NCBI GenBank assembly: GCA_017443895.1
Contig: JAFSXU010000058.1
Span: 1 to 64,000 of the forward strand
Source of the DNA: Clostridia bacterium
GTDB taxonomy: Bacteria; Bacillota; Clostridia; UBA1381
Direction: 5' to 3'
DNA length: 64,000 bases
Shown here in pieces: positions 36,339 to 46,100 of the stretch. Every line of letters begins with the position of its first letter. Positions within the stretch are counted from its first letter, which is position 1. The notes beneath the pieces are model-generated. The model saw only the letters and a program-made list of their open reading frames with translations, did not search any database and had not been told where the DNA came from. The position numbers and the translations under genes were made by a program.

Positions 36339-36620
36339 CTAGTTCCCGTCCCTGTCAACAAATGTATCATTTTCATTTGCCACCTGTCTACGGCTTGTAT
36401 CTTTTTGATTTTGGGTATTGACATCTTGGTCGGGATTTGATACGATTGTATCAGCAGATGATGTCAACATTTTTTTATTAACACGAGGTATCGGCTTTTG
36501 CCGTAGCCCTCCAGAGTTGACATCATCTGCATTTATTATAGGTTCGAGGTTTAAATCATAAAACAATTTCTCACCATTTTTGCCTTTGCCCTCTCATAGC
36601 CTACAACCATTTTACGGACT
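36339..36620 (-). pseudogene. Frameshifted fragment of a mobile-element polyprotein
   Basis: The open frame encodes KNGEKLFYDLNLEP, VNKKMLTSSAD and ends VANENDTFVDRDGN. Upstream, another frame encodes MVVGYERAKAK. The two join smoothly if one A is restored in a run of five A residues near 36579, indicating a one-base deletion. No credible start or ribosome binding site was seen. 36621-36705 is AT-rich and empty. Confidence 0.5.
36454..36530. repeat. 15-bp inverted repeat inside the polyprotein remnant
   Basis: GCAGATGATGTCAAC (36454-36468) and its exact reverse complement GTTGACATCATCTGC (36516-36530) flank 47 bp that include a small hairpin CGGC-TTTT-GCCG (36492-36503). Confidence 0.7.
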
Positions 36621-36705
36621 GCGCATTGTATTGGTATTCTTTAATAAATCTTGATATATTTACAGTAAAAATTTAAAATTTCCTCAAAAAAAATTTTGTC
36701 AAACC

Positions 36706-36734
36706 TTGATTTTTGGGTGAAATAGTGATATTAT
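36706..36734 (+). promoter_or_regulatory. Promoter of nifJ
   Basis: TTGATT (36706-36711), a 17-bp spacer, TATTAT (36729-36734). GGGAGG precedes the ATG 8 bases upstream. Confidence 0.5.
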
Positions 36735-36786
36735 ATATCCATGTATGTAATAATACTATATCAAAAATTTAAGGGAGGACTTATAG

Positions 36787-39700
36787 ATGGGAAGAAAAAT
36801 GAAAACCATGGATGGTAACAACGCTGCTGCTTTTGCGTCATACGCATTCACAGATGTTGCTGCTATCTATCCTATCACACCATCATCTACCATGGCAGAG
36901 GTTACAGATAAATGGGCTGCTGCCGGTCAGAAAAACATTTTCGGAAACACTGTAAAGGTTGTTGAAATGCAGTCAGAGGCAGGTGCCGCAGGTGCCGTTC
37001 ACGGTTCACTTACAGCAGGTGCTCTTACTACAACATATACAGCTTCACAGGGTTTATTGCTTATGATCCCTAATATGTATAAGATTGCAGGTGAGCAGTT
37101 ACCTTGCGTATTCAATGTATCAGCTCGTTGTCTTGCATCTCATGCACTTTCAATCTTCGGCGATCATTCAGATGTTATGGCTTGCCGTCAGACAGGCTTT
37201 GCAATGCTCTGTTCAGGCAACCCTCAGGAGGCTATGGATCTTGGAGCAGTTGCTCATCTTACAGCGATTGACGGTAAAATTCCGTTCTTACATTTCTTTG
37301 ACGGTTTCAGAACATCTCACGAGTATCAGAAGGTTGCTTGCTGGGATTATAAAGACCTTGCAGAGATGGTTAATTGGGATGCAATTAACGAGTTTAGAAG
37401 AAAGTCATTAAATCCTGAGCATCCTGCACAGCGCGGTACCGCTCAGAACGGCGATGTATTCTTCCAGGCAAGAGAGGCTTGCAACAAGGCTTATGATGCA
37501 ATCCCTGAGCTTACTCAGAAGTACATGGACAAGGTTAACGAAAAGATTGGTTCAAACTACAAGTTATTTAACTACTACGGCGCAGAGGATGCAGAGCATG
37601 TTATCGTTGCTATGGGTAGTGTTTGCGACACAATCTCAGAAACAGTTGACTACTTAAACAAGAATGGCGAGAAGGTTGGTCTTGTAACTGTTAGACTTTA
37701 CCGTCCATTCTCAATCAAGCACTTTGTAGAGGCACTTCCAAAGACTGTTAAGCATGTATCTGTTCTTGACAGAACTAAGGAGCCGGGTGCTACAGCAGAG
37801 CCGCTTTACCTTGATGTTGTATCTGCAATTGAAGAAGCAGGTCTTGATGTTAAGGTTTATGCAGGTCGTTACGGTCTTGCTTCAAAGAACACAACTCCTG
37901 CAAACATTATCTCAGTTTACAGAAATACAGAGAAGAAGCACTTTACAATCGGTATTGAAGACGATGTTACTCACCTTTCATTACCTGTTACAGAGAACCC
38001 CGACACAACTCCTGCAGACATCACAAGCTGTAAGTTCTGGGGACTTGGTGCAGACGGTACAGTAGGCGCTAACAAGAACTCTGTAAAGATTATCGGCGAC
38101 CATACAGATATGAATGTTCAGGCATACTTTGACTATGACTCAAAGAAGTCAGGCGGTCTTACCTGTTCACACCTTCGTTTCGGTAAGTCAAAGATTACTT
38201 CTACATATCTCATCGACAAGGCAGACTTCGTTGCTTGTCACAAGGCTTCATATATCCGTCAGTACGATATGGTATCTGATGTTAAGCCGGGCGGTACATT
38301 CTTATTAAACTGCTCATGGAACGCAGAAGAGCTTGAAGAGCATCTTCCGGGTCAGGTTAAGAAGTACATCGCTGATAACAATATTAAGTTCTACACAATC
38401 GACGGTGTAAAGATCGGTAAAGAGATTGGTCTTGGATCAAGAATTAACACAGTATTGCAGTCAGCATTCTTCACACTTGCAAAGATTATTCCTGAAGCTG
38501 ATGCAATCCAGTACATGAAAGACGCTGCAACAGCATCATATTCAAAGAAGGGTGACGACATCGTTAAGATGAACCACGACGCTATTGATGCAGGTGCACA
38601 GCAGATTGTTAAGGTTGAAGTTCCCGAGTCTTGGAAGAATGCAGAATATGAGGATATTGCAGTTCATCACGAGGGTGAGGGCGAGCTTATTGACTATGTA
38701 AACGATATTCTTGTTCCGATCAATGCATTTGCAGGCGCTAAGCTTCCTGTATCAGCATTTGAAAAGTATCAGAACGGTGAAGTTCCGCTCGGTTCTGCTG
38801 CATTTGAGAAGCGTGGTATAGCTATTGATGTTCCTACTTGGAATCCTGATACATGTATCCAGTGCGGACAGTGTTCATATGTATGTCCACACGCTTGTAT
38901 CCGTCCTGTAGTTCTTACTAAGGAAGAGTTGGACAACGCTCCTGAGGGTATCAAGTATACAAACGCTAAGTTATTAGACGGTTACTATTATACAATGGCA
39001 ATTTCCGTACTTGACTGTACAGGTTGCGGAAGCTGTTCAAATGTATGCCCGGGTAACATGAAGAACGATACACTTGTTATGAATCCGCTTGATACTCAGC
39101 TTAATGAGCAGCCATATTATGACTATGCTTCAGTTCTTGGCGAGAAGCAGGCAGTTCTTGACAAGTTCCCTATCGACAAGGTAAAGGGTTCACAGTTTAT
39201 GATGCCTTATCTTGAGTTCTCAGGCGCTTGCGCAGGTTGTGGTGAAACACCTTATGCAAAGCTTGTTACTCAGTTATTCGGTGACAGAATGTTCCTTGCA
39301 AATGCAACAGGTTGTTCATCAATCTGGGGCGGCAGCTGTCCGTCAACTCCATACACAAAGGACGCTAACGGTCACGGTCCTGCATGGGCTAACTCATTAT
39401 TTGAGGACAATGCCGAGTTTGGTCTTGGTATGGCAATTGCTCAGGAAACATTAAGAAATCAGAACATTGAAAAGGTTGCAAAGATTGCCGAGGACAACGC
39501 AGAGGTTAAGGCTGCATTTGATAAGTTCTTAGAGACAAAAGACTCAAGTGCCGCTAACCGTGTTCCTACACAGGAATTGTTAAAGGCAGTTGCAGCTGTA
39601 AATTCAGGCGAAGCAAAGGATGTACTTGCTGATAAGGAATACCTTGCAAAGAAGTCATGCTGGATCTTCGGTGGCGACGGTTGGGCTTATGATATAGGCT

Positions 39701-40302
39701 TCGGCGGTGTTGACCACGCTCTTGCATCAGGCGAGGATATCAATATCCTTGTATTCGATACAGAGGTTTATTCAAACACAGGCGGTCAGGCTTCTAAGGC
39801 TACTCCGACAGGTGCTATTGCACAGTTTGCGGCAGCAGGTAAGGAAGTTAAGAAGAAGGACCTTGCTGCAATCGCTATGAGCTACGGTTATATCTATGTT
39901 GCTCAGGTTGCTATGGGCTACAACCAGCAGCAGTGCTTAACAGCAATGCTTGAGGCTGAGGCTTATAACGGTCCGTCACTTATCATCGCATACGCTCCAT
40001 GTATCAACCATGGTATCAAGGGCGGTATGAAGATTGCTCAGTCAGAGGAAAAGAAGGCTGTTGAGTCAGGTTACTGGCACTGCTTCAGATTTAACCCTGA
40101 CCTTGCAAAGGAAGGCAAAAATCCGTTTATCCTTGATTCTAAGGAGCCAAAGCTTGAGTATAAGGACTTCATCATGGGCGAAGTTCGTTATAACTCACTT
40201 GCCCGTGCTAACAAGGAAAGAGCAGAAGAGTTATTTGCAAAGGCTGAGGCTGATGCAAAGGCTAAGTATGCTAAGCTTGTTAAGATGGCATCAGATAACT
40301 AA
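36787..40302 (+). CDS. nifJ: Pyruvate:ferredoxin (flavodoxin) oxidoreductase
   Basis: 1171-aa single-chain PFOR converting pyruvate and CoA to acetyl-CoA, CO2 and reduced ferredoxin, the central step of clostridial fermentation. N-terminal domain I/II (TPSSTMAE, EMQSEAGAAGAVHG), domain III, two 4Fe-4S motifs (CIQCGQCSYVCP near 689, CTGCGSCSNVCP near 743), an extra cluster cysteine (CAGCGETP) and TPP-binding GDGWAYDIGFGG near 962. Full length. Codon use leans to GCT, GGT, AAG and CTT and differs from neighbouring genes, as expected of a highly expressed gene. Monocistronic with its own promoter and terminator. Confidence 0.98.
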   Translation: MGRKMKTMDGNNAAAFASYAFTDVAAIYPITPSSTMAEVTDKWAAAGQKNIFGNTVKVVEMQSEAGAAGAVHGSLTAGALTTTYTASQGLLLMIPNMYKIAGEQLPCVFNVSARCLASHALSIFGDHSDVMACRQTGFAMLCSGNPQEAMDLGAVAHLTAIDGKIPFLHFFDGFRTSHEYQKVACWDYKDLAEMVNWDAINEFRRKSLNPEHPAQRGTAQNGDVFFQAREACNKAYDAIPELTQKYMDKVNEKIGSNYKLFNYYGAEDAEHVIVAMGSVCDTISETVDYLNKNGEKVGLVTVRLYRPFSIKHFVEALPKTVKHVSVLDRTKEPGATAEPLYLDVVSAIEEAGLDVKVYAGRYGLASKNTTPANIISVYRNTEKKHFTIGIEDDVTHLSLPVTENPDTTPADITSCKFWGLGADGTVGANKNSVKIIGDHTDMNVQAYFDYDSKKSGGLTCSHLRFGKSKITSTYLIDKADFVACHKASYIRQYDMVSDVKPGGTFLLNCSWNAEELEEHLPGQVKKYIADNNIKFYTIDGVKIGKEIGLGSRINTVLQSAFFTLAKIIPEADAIQYMKDAATASYSKKGDDIVKMNHDAIDAGAQQIVKVEVPESWKNAEYEDIAVHHEGEGELIDYVNDILVPINAFAGAKLPVSAFEKYQNGEVPLGSAAFEKRGIAIDVPTWNPDTCIQCGQCSYVCPHACIRPVVLTKEELDNAPEGIKYTNAKLLDGYYYTMAISVLDCTGCGSCSNVCPGNMKNDTLVMNPLDTQLNEQPYYDYASVLGEKQAVLDKFPIDKVKGSQFMMPYLEFSGACAGCGETPYAKLVTQLFGDRMFLANATGCSSIWGGSCPSTPYTKDANGHGPAWANSLFEDNAEFGLGMAIAQETLRNQNIEKVAKIAEDNAEVKAAFDKFLETKDSSAANRVPTQELLKAVAAVNSGEAKDVLADKEYLAKKSCWIFGGDGWAYDIGFGGVDHALASGEDINILVFDTEVYSNTGGQASKATPTGAIAQFAAAGKEVKKKDLAAIAMSYGYIYVAQVAMGYNQQQCLTAMLEAEAYNGPSLIIAYAPCINHGIKGGMKIAQSEEKKAVESGYWHCFRFNPDLAKEGKNPFILDSKEPKLEYKDFIMGEVRYNSLARANKERAEELFAKAEADAKAKYAKLVKMASDN

Positions 40303-40315
40303 TATTTGATAACGC

Positions 40316-40352
40316 AAAAGCGGTGTTACTAATGTAACACCGCTTTTTTTGT
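40316..40352 (+). terminator. Terminator of nifJ
   Basis: AAAAGCGGTGTTAC (40316-40329), loop TAAT, GTAACACCGCTTTT (40334-40347), then further Ts. Perfect 14-bp stem. Confidence 0.92.
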
Positions 40353-40380
40353 TTACTATTGTCGATTTTTGTGCTATAAT
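40352..40380 (+). promoter_or_regulatory. Promoter of the serine-hydrolase lipoprotein gene
   Basis: TTTACT (40352-40357), a 17-bp spacer and TATAAT (40375-40380) with an extended TGC element. It excludes an in-frame start at 40349 and supports ATG 40424. Confidence 0.65.
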
Positions 40381-40423
40381 TTACGGGAATGAAATTTTTT
40401 GCAAAGAACAGGAAAACACATTT

Positions 40424-41359
40424 ATGAAATATAAAATTATAGCACTTTTGACTTTGTTTTTCTTACTCACCTCTTGCACAACCCCAAAAAGTCAATCGCC
40501 GTCAATCATAACCTCAAAAATCGAAGCTACAAAAACACCCTATACCCCACAGCCAACTCTTGCACCCGAAAAAGTTGGCTACGAGGATTTGGAAAAGGAA
40601 ATAAATAATTTAATATCACAGCGCAGTGGCGAGGAATACAGCGTATATGTAAAAAACCTTAACACAAATACATATTTTAGCATAAACGACCATGCCATGT
40701 ATTCGGCAAGTCTTATAAAGCTGTTTATAATGTCTGCCATATACGAAAAAATCAGCATGGGAGAGCTTGAATATTCAGATCATATCAAGGATATGCTAAG
40801 AATTATGATAGAAGAAAGTGATAATGACGCCGCAAACGAGCTTGTAACAATCCTTGGAAACGGCAATATTGACGCAGGCTTTGATGTGGAAAACGAAATT
40901 TCTCAAAAATTTGGCTGTACTATGACAAAACAGCAAACCGGCCTTCAGGATGTCCGCACCCACCCTGCAAAGGGCAGAAACTACACCTCAAGCTCGGATT
41001 GCGCAAAAATTCTTGAATTGATTTACAGAAATGAATTTATAAACGAAACTTACAGTAACGATGCATTATTTTTCTTAAAATCGCAAGTACATACTTATAA
41101 AATACCGTATGTTCTGCCAAAAGACACCGTTACGGCAAATAAAACAGGCGAAATGACAGGCGTTCAAAACGATGTTGCAATTGTGTATACGCCAAACTGT
41201 GATTATATTTTAGCGGTAATGGGAAACGGAATTTCAAATGAAAGCTCCGGCATTTCCATGATACAGACAATTTCATCCACAGTATATAATTATATGACTG
41301 CACTCAATACCCCACTCCCCTCACCTACACCCATTGCATTTTATCAAATACTAAAATAA
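40424..41359 (+). CDS. Class A beta-lactamase-fold serine hydrolase, lipoprotein
   Basis: 311-aa predicted lipoprotein. Signal peptide with lipobox LLTSC (Cys about 18), then a Ser/Pro/Thr-rich linker. The penicillin-binding fold motifs are present: S-L-I-K in YSASLIKLF (SxxK), SDN in ESDNDAANE, and KTG in NKTGEMTG. The omega-loop Glu of true class A beta-lactamases is not apparent, so it may be a transpeptidase/esterase-like cell-wall enzyme rather than a resistance gene. Monocistronic. Confidence 0.85.
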   Translation: MKYKIIALLTLFFLLTSCTTPKSQSPSIITSKIEATKTPYTPQPTLAPEKVGYEDLEKEINNLISQRSGEEYSVYVKNLNTNTYFSINDHAMYSASLIKLFIMSAIYEKISMGELEYSDHIKDMLRIMIEESDNDAANELVTILGNGNIDAGFDVENEISQKFGCTMTKQQTGLQDVRTHPAKGRNYTSSSDCAKILELIYRNEFINETYSNDALFFLKSQVHTYKIPYVLPKDTVTANKTGEMTGVQNDVAIVYTPNCDYILAVMGNGISNESSGISMIQTISSTVYNYMTALNTPLPSPTPIAFYQILK

Positions 41360-41385
41360 GAGCTTTTTACAGCTCTTATTTTTAT
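41355..41385. terminator. Bidirectional terminator
   Basis: AATAAGAGCT (41355-41364) pairs with AGCTCTTATT (41371-41380), followed by Ts. It lies between convergent genes and overlaps the stop codon of the hydrolase gene. Confidence 0.85.
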
Positions 41386-41396
41386 GTTTTATTGAG

Positions 41397-42887
41397 TTAT
41401 CTTCTGCGTGAACCTTTATACTTACCACGCTCATTTATCTTCATTCTTTGTTCAAATCTTCTGTGTTCTTCTGTTCTTCTGTGTTGTTTTGCCTTATATA
41501 TTTCATTCTTTGGCTGTTCTTTGAATATGCCGATTTTCTTTTTCATCATATATATACAACAAATTCCAAGCAGTGCCAAGATTGCCAAAACCGCAGCTAC
41601 AACAGGTGCAGGTTTTACGCCACCGTCTTCGGTATCTGGCATCATCGGATCGGGTGTTGCAGGAATTTGCGGTCCTATCGGTACGGCAGGCCCAACCAAA
41701 TCAGGGCGTTGTGTCGGTCTTGGTGTAGGCGTCGGGGATGTTGACGGTGATGTACTTGGTGTGGTTCTAACCCTTGGCGTTGTTGCAGGCCTTAATGTAG
41801 TTCTCGGCTTTGCCGTTGCCGTTGCACGGGCGGTTGAACGCGCTGTGCTTGTTGCTCTTGTAGTTGTAGATGTACCGGGCTTTGCAGTAACAGTGGTTTG
41901 TGTCTGATTTAAGCCTAAGTCTCCGCCTTTATTGAAATTAAAGAACGAGCCTAATTTATTTTCCGTTCTCAAACGGCTTACCAATGCGCACAGGGCGTAC
42001 CCTGTTGCAGTTTTGTCTGAAAGATTATAGTCCTCAGAAAAGCCTCCGTCACTATTTCTGTATGTAAGCAATCCGTCAATAACGCTGTTTCCGTTTTTTA
42101 TCATTCTTTCATCATCAGTACCGATGCCGATAGTGTCCATAGCCATCGAAACCAATGCCGTATCCTTTAAAGAATAAAATTCCCCATCACCGCTTTGAAC
42201 ATCTGAAAGGTAGTTTACAGCATTCCATATAGCATTTCCGCATGATAAGGATTTGCTTGTTCCGTTATCGGATATTACATATTCAACATTATTATTGTAC
42301 GGTGCAAGTGCTATTATAGCAAGCGCAGTCTGCTCAACACTTCCAAAGCTTCCGTCGTTTTCCTGATAGCTTAAAATCGAGCGTATAAGATTATCTCTGT
42401 CATTTTTTGACCAGCCCGAAGGAGTTTTAAAATCCTTAGAATTCAGTGTTATCAACGCGCCCGAAAAATCGTTTACACCATTTGCGCCGAGCGGTATTTC
42501 ATCACTTCTGTAGTAGCTTGAGAGCGATACCAAATCCTTATCTGCAATATACTCGCCGTCTCCGCCACACGCCAAAACTGCAAGCGCAGTGCGCTGAATT
42601 TGGGATACATCCGTAGCTTGTGTAAATTCTCTTGCCTTTTTTTCCAAGCCCGAAAGATATGCATTATAGTCATAGCTAATCCCTGCACGGCTCATGGCGA
42701 TTACGGTTAAGTCTGCACCCTCACTTCCAATATTGTTAGTTGGCTTTGCTAAAGTGTTTGTCCAGTCTATTGCCGAGAGAATATCCCCTTTTAATTCATC
42801 AGTTGTATATGCGGCATCTACCGAAAATGATAATCCGATACTTGCCAAAATCATAACCGAGCATATAAATGCCGTTAATCTTTTCAT
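41397..42887 (-). CDS. Anchored extracellular prenyltransferase/squalene-cyclase-fold repeat protein
   Basis: 496 aa. Signal peptide (MKRLTAFICSVMILASIGLS), alpha/alpha-toroid repeats (TDELKGDILSAIDWTNTL; SYQENDGSFGSVEQTALAIIAL; YRNSDGGFSEDYNLSDKTAT) across about 30-330, then a long Thr/Ala/Pro/Arg linker and a C-terminal membrane helix (VAAVLAILALLGICCIYMM) with a basic tail. The fold is shared with terpene cyclases and cobalamin carriers, but catalytic motifs are not visible, so binding is more likely than catalysis. ATG 42887 with AAGGTGG; a GTG five codons upstream is less likely. Confidence 0.8.
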   Translation of the reverse strand: MKRLTAFICSVMILASIGLSFSVDAAYTTDELKGDILSAIDWTNTLAKPTNNIGSEGADLTVIAMSRAGISYDYNAYLSGLEKKAREFTQATDVSQIQRTALAVLACGGDGEYIADKDLVSLSSYYRSDEIPLGANGVNDFSGALITLNSKDFKTPSGWSKNDRDNLIRSILSYQENDGSFGSVEQTALAIIALAPYNNNVEYVISDNGTSKSLSCGNAIWNAVNYLSDVQSGDGEFYSLKDTALVSMAMDTIGIGTDDERMIKNGNSVIDGLLTYRNSDGGFSEDYNLSDKTATGYALCALVSRLRTENKLGSFFNFNKGGDLGLNQTQTTVTAKPGTSTTTRATSTARSTARATATAKPRTTLRPATTPRVRTTPSTSPSTSPTPTPRPTQRPDLVGPAVPIGPQIPATPDPMMPDTEDGGVKPAPVVAAVLAILALLGICCIYMMKKKIGIFKEQPKNEIYKAKQHRRTEEHRRFEQRMKINERGKYKGSRRR

Positions 42888-42933
42888 TTCTGTATTTACC
42901 ACCTTTGTTCTCTATAATATCATTCAATATAAC

Positions 42934-42963
42934 ATTATACCATATTTTCATATGTTTTTTCAA
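42934..42963 (-). promoter_or_regulatory. Promoter of the anchored repeat protein
   Basis: Minus strand: TTGAAA (42958-42963), an 18-bp spacer, TATAAT (42934-42939) with an extended TGG. Confidence 0.6.
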
Positions 42964-43027
42964 CCATAAAAACCTATTTTTTTAATAAAATTACACTGAA
43001 ATTTACTATATATAAGCCAAAATATTG

Positions 43028-43056
43028 TTGATAAATGGAATTTTATATGTTAAAAT
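43028..43056 (+). promoter_or_regulatory. Promoter of the PL11 lyase gene
   Basis: TTGATA (43028-43033), a 17-bp spacer, TAAAAT (43051-43056) with an extended TG. Its position excludes an in-frame start at 43035. Confidence 0.6.
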
Positions 43057-43100
43057 TTATAATAGGTATTATCAAATCTAAGAGAGAGCAGGAAAAAACT

Positions 43101-46100
43101 ATGAAGAGATTAGCTGGGATTATCATATCACTATCCTTGGTATGTTCGGGCAGTACTTTGCCTATAGTTCACGCAGAGGATACAAGCAATACATCCGTCA
43201 TTAAATACAATTACGGCGACGGAACATTTCAACGGCAAATGGAAACGCTAAACCGAGGTCTTGTTGCAATAAAGACAAATAACGGCGTTTATTTATCGTG
43301 GCGTTTGCTGGGCACGGAAGCAAGTGTGCCGACAATAACAAAATCACCTGATTTTGATGTCTACAAAAACGGTAATAAGATTGCCACTGTAACCGACAGC
43401 ACAAACTATCTTGACTACTCAGGCACTACATCCGATAAATATACGGTTACAGTTAGCAATACAACTCCTACCGATAACGAAATATCTGTACAGCCTCAAA
43501 ACTACTTTGATATTCCTCTTGATATTCCGGCTGATTATACATACTCCGACAGTTCAAATACATATACATATTCGTATGCTCCGGGCGATGCGTCCTGCGG
43601 TGACCTTGACGGTGACGGCGAATATGAAATTGTTGTAAAATGGGAAGCAAATCCAAAAGACAACTCCTCAAGCGGAGTTACGGGAAATGTATATCTTGAT
43701 GCATATAAACTAAACGGAACAAAGCTCTGGCGTATTGACTTGGGTGAAAATATAAGAGCAGGTGCGCACTATACACAGTTTTTGGTATACGACTTTGACC
43801 TTGACGGAAAGGCTGAAATCACCTGTAAAACCGCACCCGGTTCAAAAGACGCATCGGGTGCATATGTAACGGCAGTATCAAACATAAACGCCATTAAAAA
43901 CTCAACCGACAATCAGACTCTTTACAGAAACAGTGGCGGATATATCCTTACAGGTCCTGAATACTTTACCGCTTTTGACGGTGAAACAGGTAACGCAATA
44001 GATACTATTTACTATCCAAACGAAAGAATAAGTGCCTCTGTATGGGGCGATAACTACGGAAACAGGTGTGACCGTTTTATTGCCGATGTTGCATACCTTG
44101 ACGGAGAGTTACCGTATGCGGTATATGTAAGAGGCTACTATTTCGGGCAGTCGGGTTACAGTGCAAGATCCGCAACCTTTGGCGCACGGCTTGTAAACGG
44201 AAGATTAGAAGTCCCCTATATTTTTGATACATTATCAGGACAACCGGGTTATTCATCGGGCAACGAGAACTATATCGGGCAAGGAAACCACAATATGACG
44301 GTTGCAGATGTTGACGGCGACGGAAAAGATGAATACATTATCGGTGCAGCTTGTTTTGAAGTAAACGACAATAACAAGCTCGTCGGGAAATGGACAACCC
44401 AAAAAGGTCACGGCGACGCTCTGCATATAGGTGATTATGATCCTACGCACCATGGACTTGAATTTTTTGCGGTGCATGAGGTTTCACCTTGGGGAATGTC
44501 CGTTATAGATCCAAAAAACGGCGAAATACTGTTTACAAACCCTGCATCAAAAGATACAGGTCGTGGCCTTATGGCAAATGTGGGCGCGGGCGGATACTAT
44601 CAGATAAGCGCATCATCAGGCGCAGGGAACTATATTGCGACAGGAAATAATATTTTTACATCAAGCTCGCTCGCCATTGGTTATAATTTCAGGATTTTCT
44701 GGGACGGCGATTTATATGATAATACATTAGACGGTATTACCGTATCTGATTATCAAAATAATGCGATGCGATCGGTATTTACAGCAACAGGCTGTGTTTC
44801 CGTCAACGGTACAAAATCAACCCCTGCCCTGCAAGCGGACTTATTCGGCGACTGGAGAGAAGAGCTTGTCTACCCCACATCAGGCGGTAATGCTTTGAGG
44901 GTATTCTCAACTACTGATTTAACATCATATAAAATCCCTACCCTAATGCATGACCCGGTATACAGAAGCGGTGTTGCGGCGGAGCAGTCTGCATATAACC
45001 AGCCGCCGCATATAGGTTTTTATCTCGCTGATGAAATATTCAAGCCTACCGTTGAATCAATCTCAATAGAAAGCACACCTGATAAAACAACCTACAAAAT
45101 CGGCGATTTATTTGATGCTACAGGACTTAGGGTTATGGCAAATTTCAGCAATAACACAAGCGAGGAAATATCAGGCTATGTAATTTCGGGCTTTGATTCA
45201 AGCAAAGCAGGCACTCAAACAATTACCGTTTCATACGCCTTAAAAACCGCTACATTTAATGTAACGGTTGACAGTGGCTTTACAATAAATTCCGACGGAT
45301 ATATTACAGGCTTTACTCTAAATGACACAACCGCAACCGTTCCTGAGGAAATTGACGGTGTAAAGGTCAGAGGAATTTTAGATAATGCTCTAAAATATAC
45401 AAACCTCACAAGATTGTTATTAACAGCCTCAGAGTTTGACCTCTCAGGCGATGAGATATTCCCGTTAGGTATTACCTTGGTATGCTATTCAGGCTCGGAT
45501 GTATATTCATATGCAATTGAACATGATATTGCAGTGGAATTGATTGACACAAGAGACTATATTATAAACATCGGATTTGATGAAAGTTCATACAGCGCTT
45601 TCCAAATGCTGCAGACAAACAGATCCCAAACAAAATCTATAGGTCATATTCTTTACGGTGTAGGTTCAAGAGGCAGAGGCGGAGACGGCAATTCGGGTTT
45701 TAGAATTGTAACGGACAATGCCAATAACACAGTATTGTCTGCACAGGTCGGCAGATTTTCAGACTCAGGCAGAAATGCATACTTTAATCTTCTCGATATG
45801 CCTATGCTTACAAATGCTGTTGACAGCGTGATTGAAACAAAAGTATACTTCCCATCAGGGCAGGCAGGATATCCGAGGCTTGATTTGCTTGACGATAACG
45901 CAGTTACAATCGATTCGATATCCCCTTCAAATCTAAATATTGAGTACGATACATGGTATACATATCAGCTTATATATCACGAAGGCACTTTCTACCGCGT
46001 ACTAAAAAAAGACGGAGAATTATCAACTATAACGGAACTTGGCACAAAAACATCAACCGAGTTCGGTGTTACTAATTTCAAGGTATTGTCGCAAAGCGGC

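Noticed and set aside
40349-40423. Longer N-terminus for the beta-lactamase-fold protein
   Set aside because: It begins in the nifJ terminator and contains the promoter; the lipoprotein signal starts at 40424.
43035-43100. Longer N-terminus for the PL11 lyase
   Set aside because: Overlaps the promoter -10 region; the signal peptide starts at 43101.
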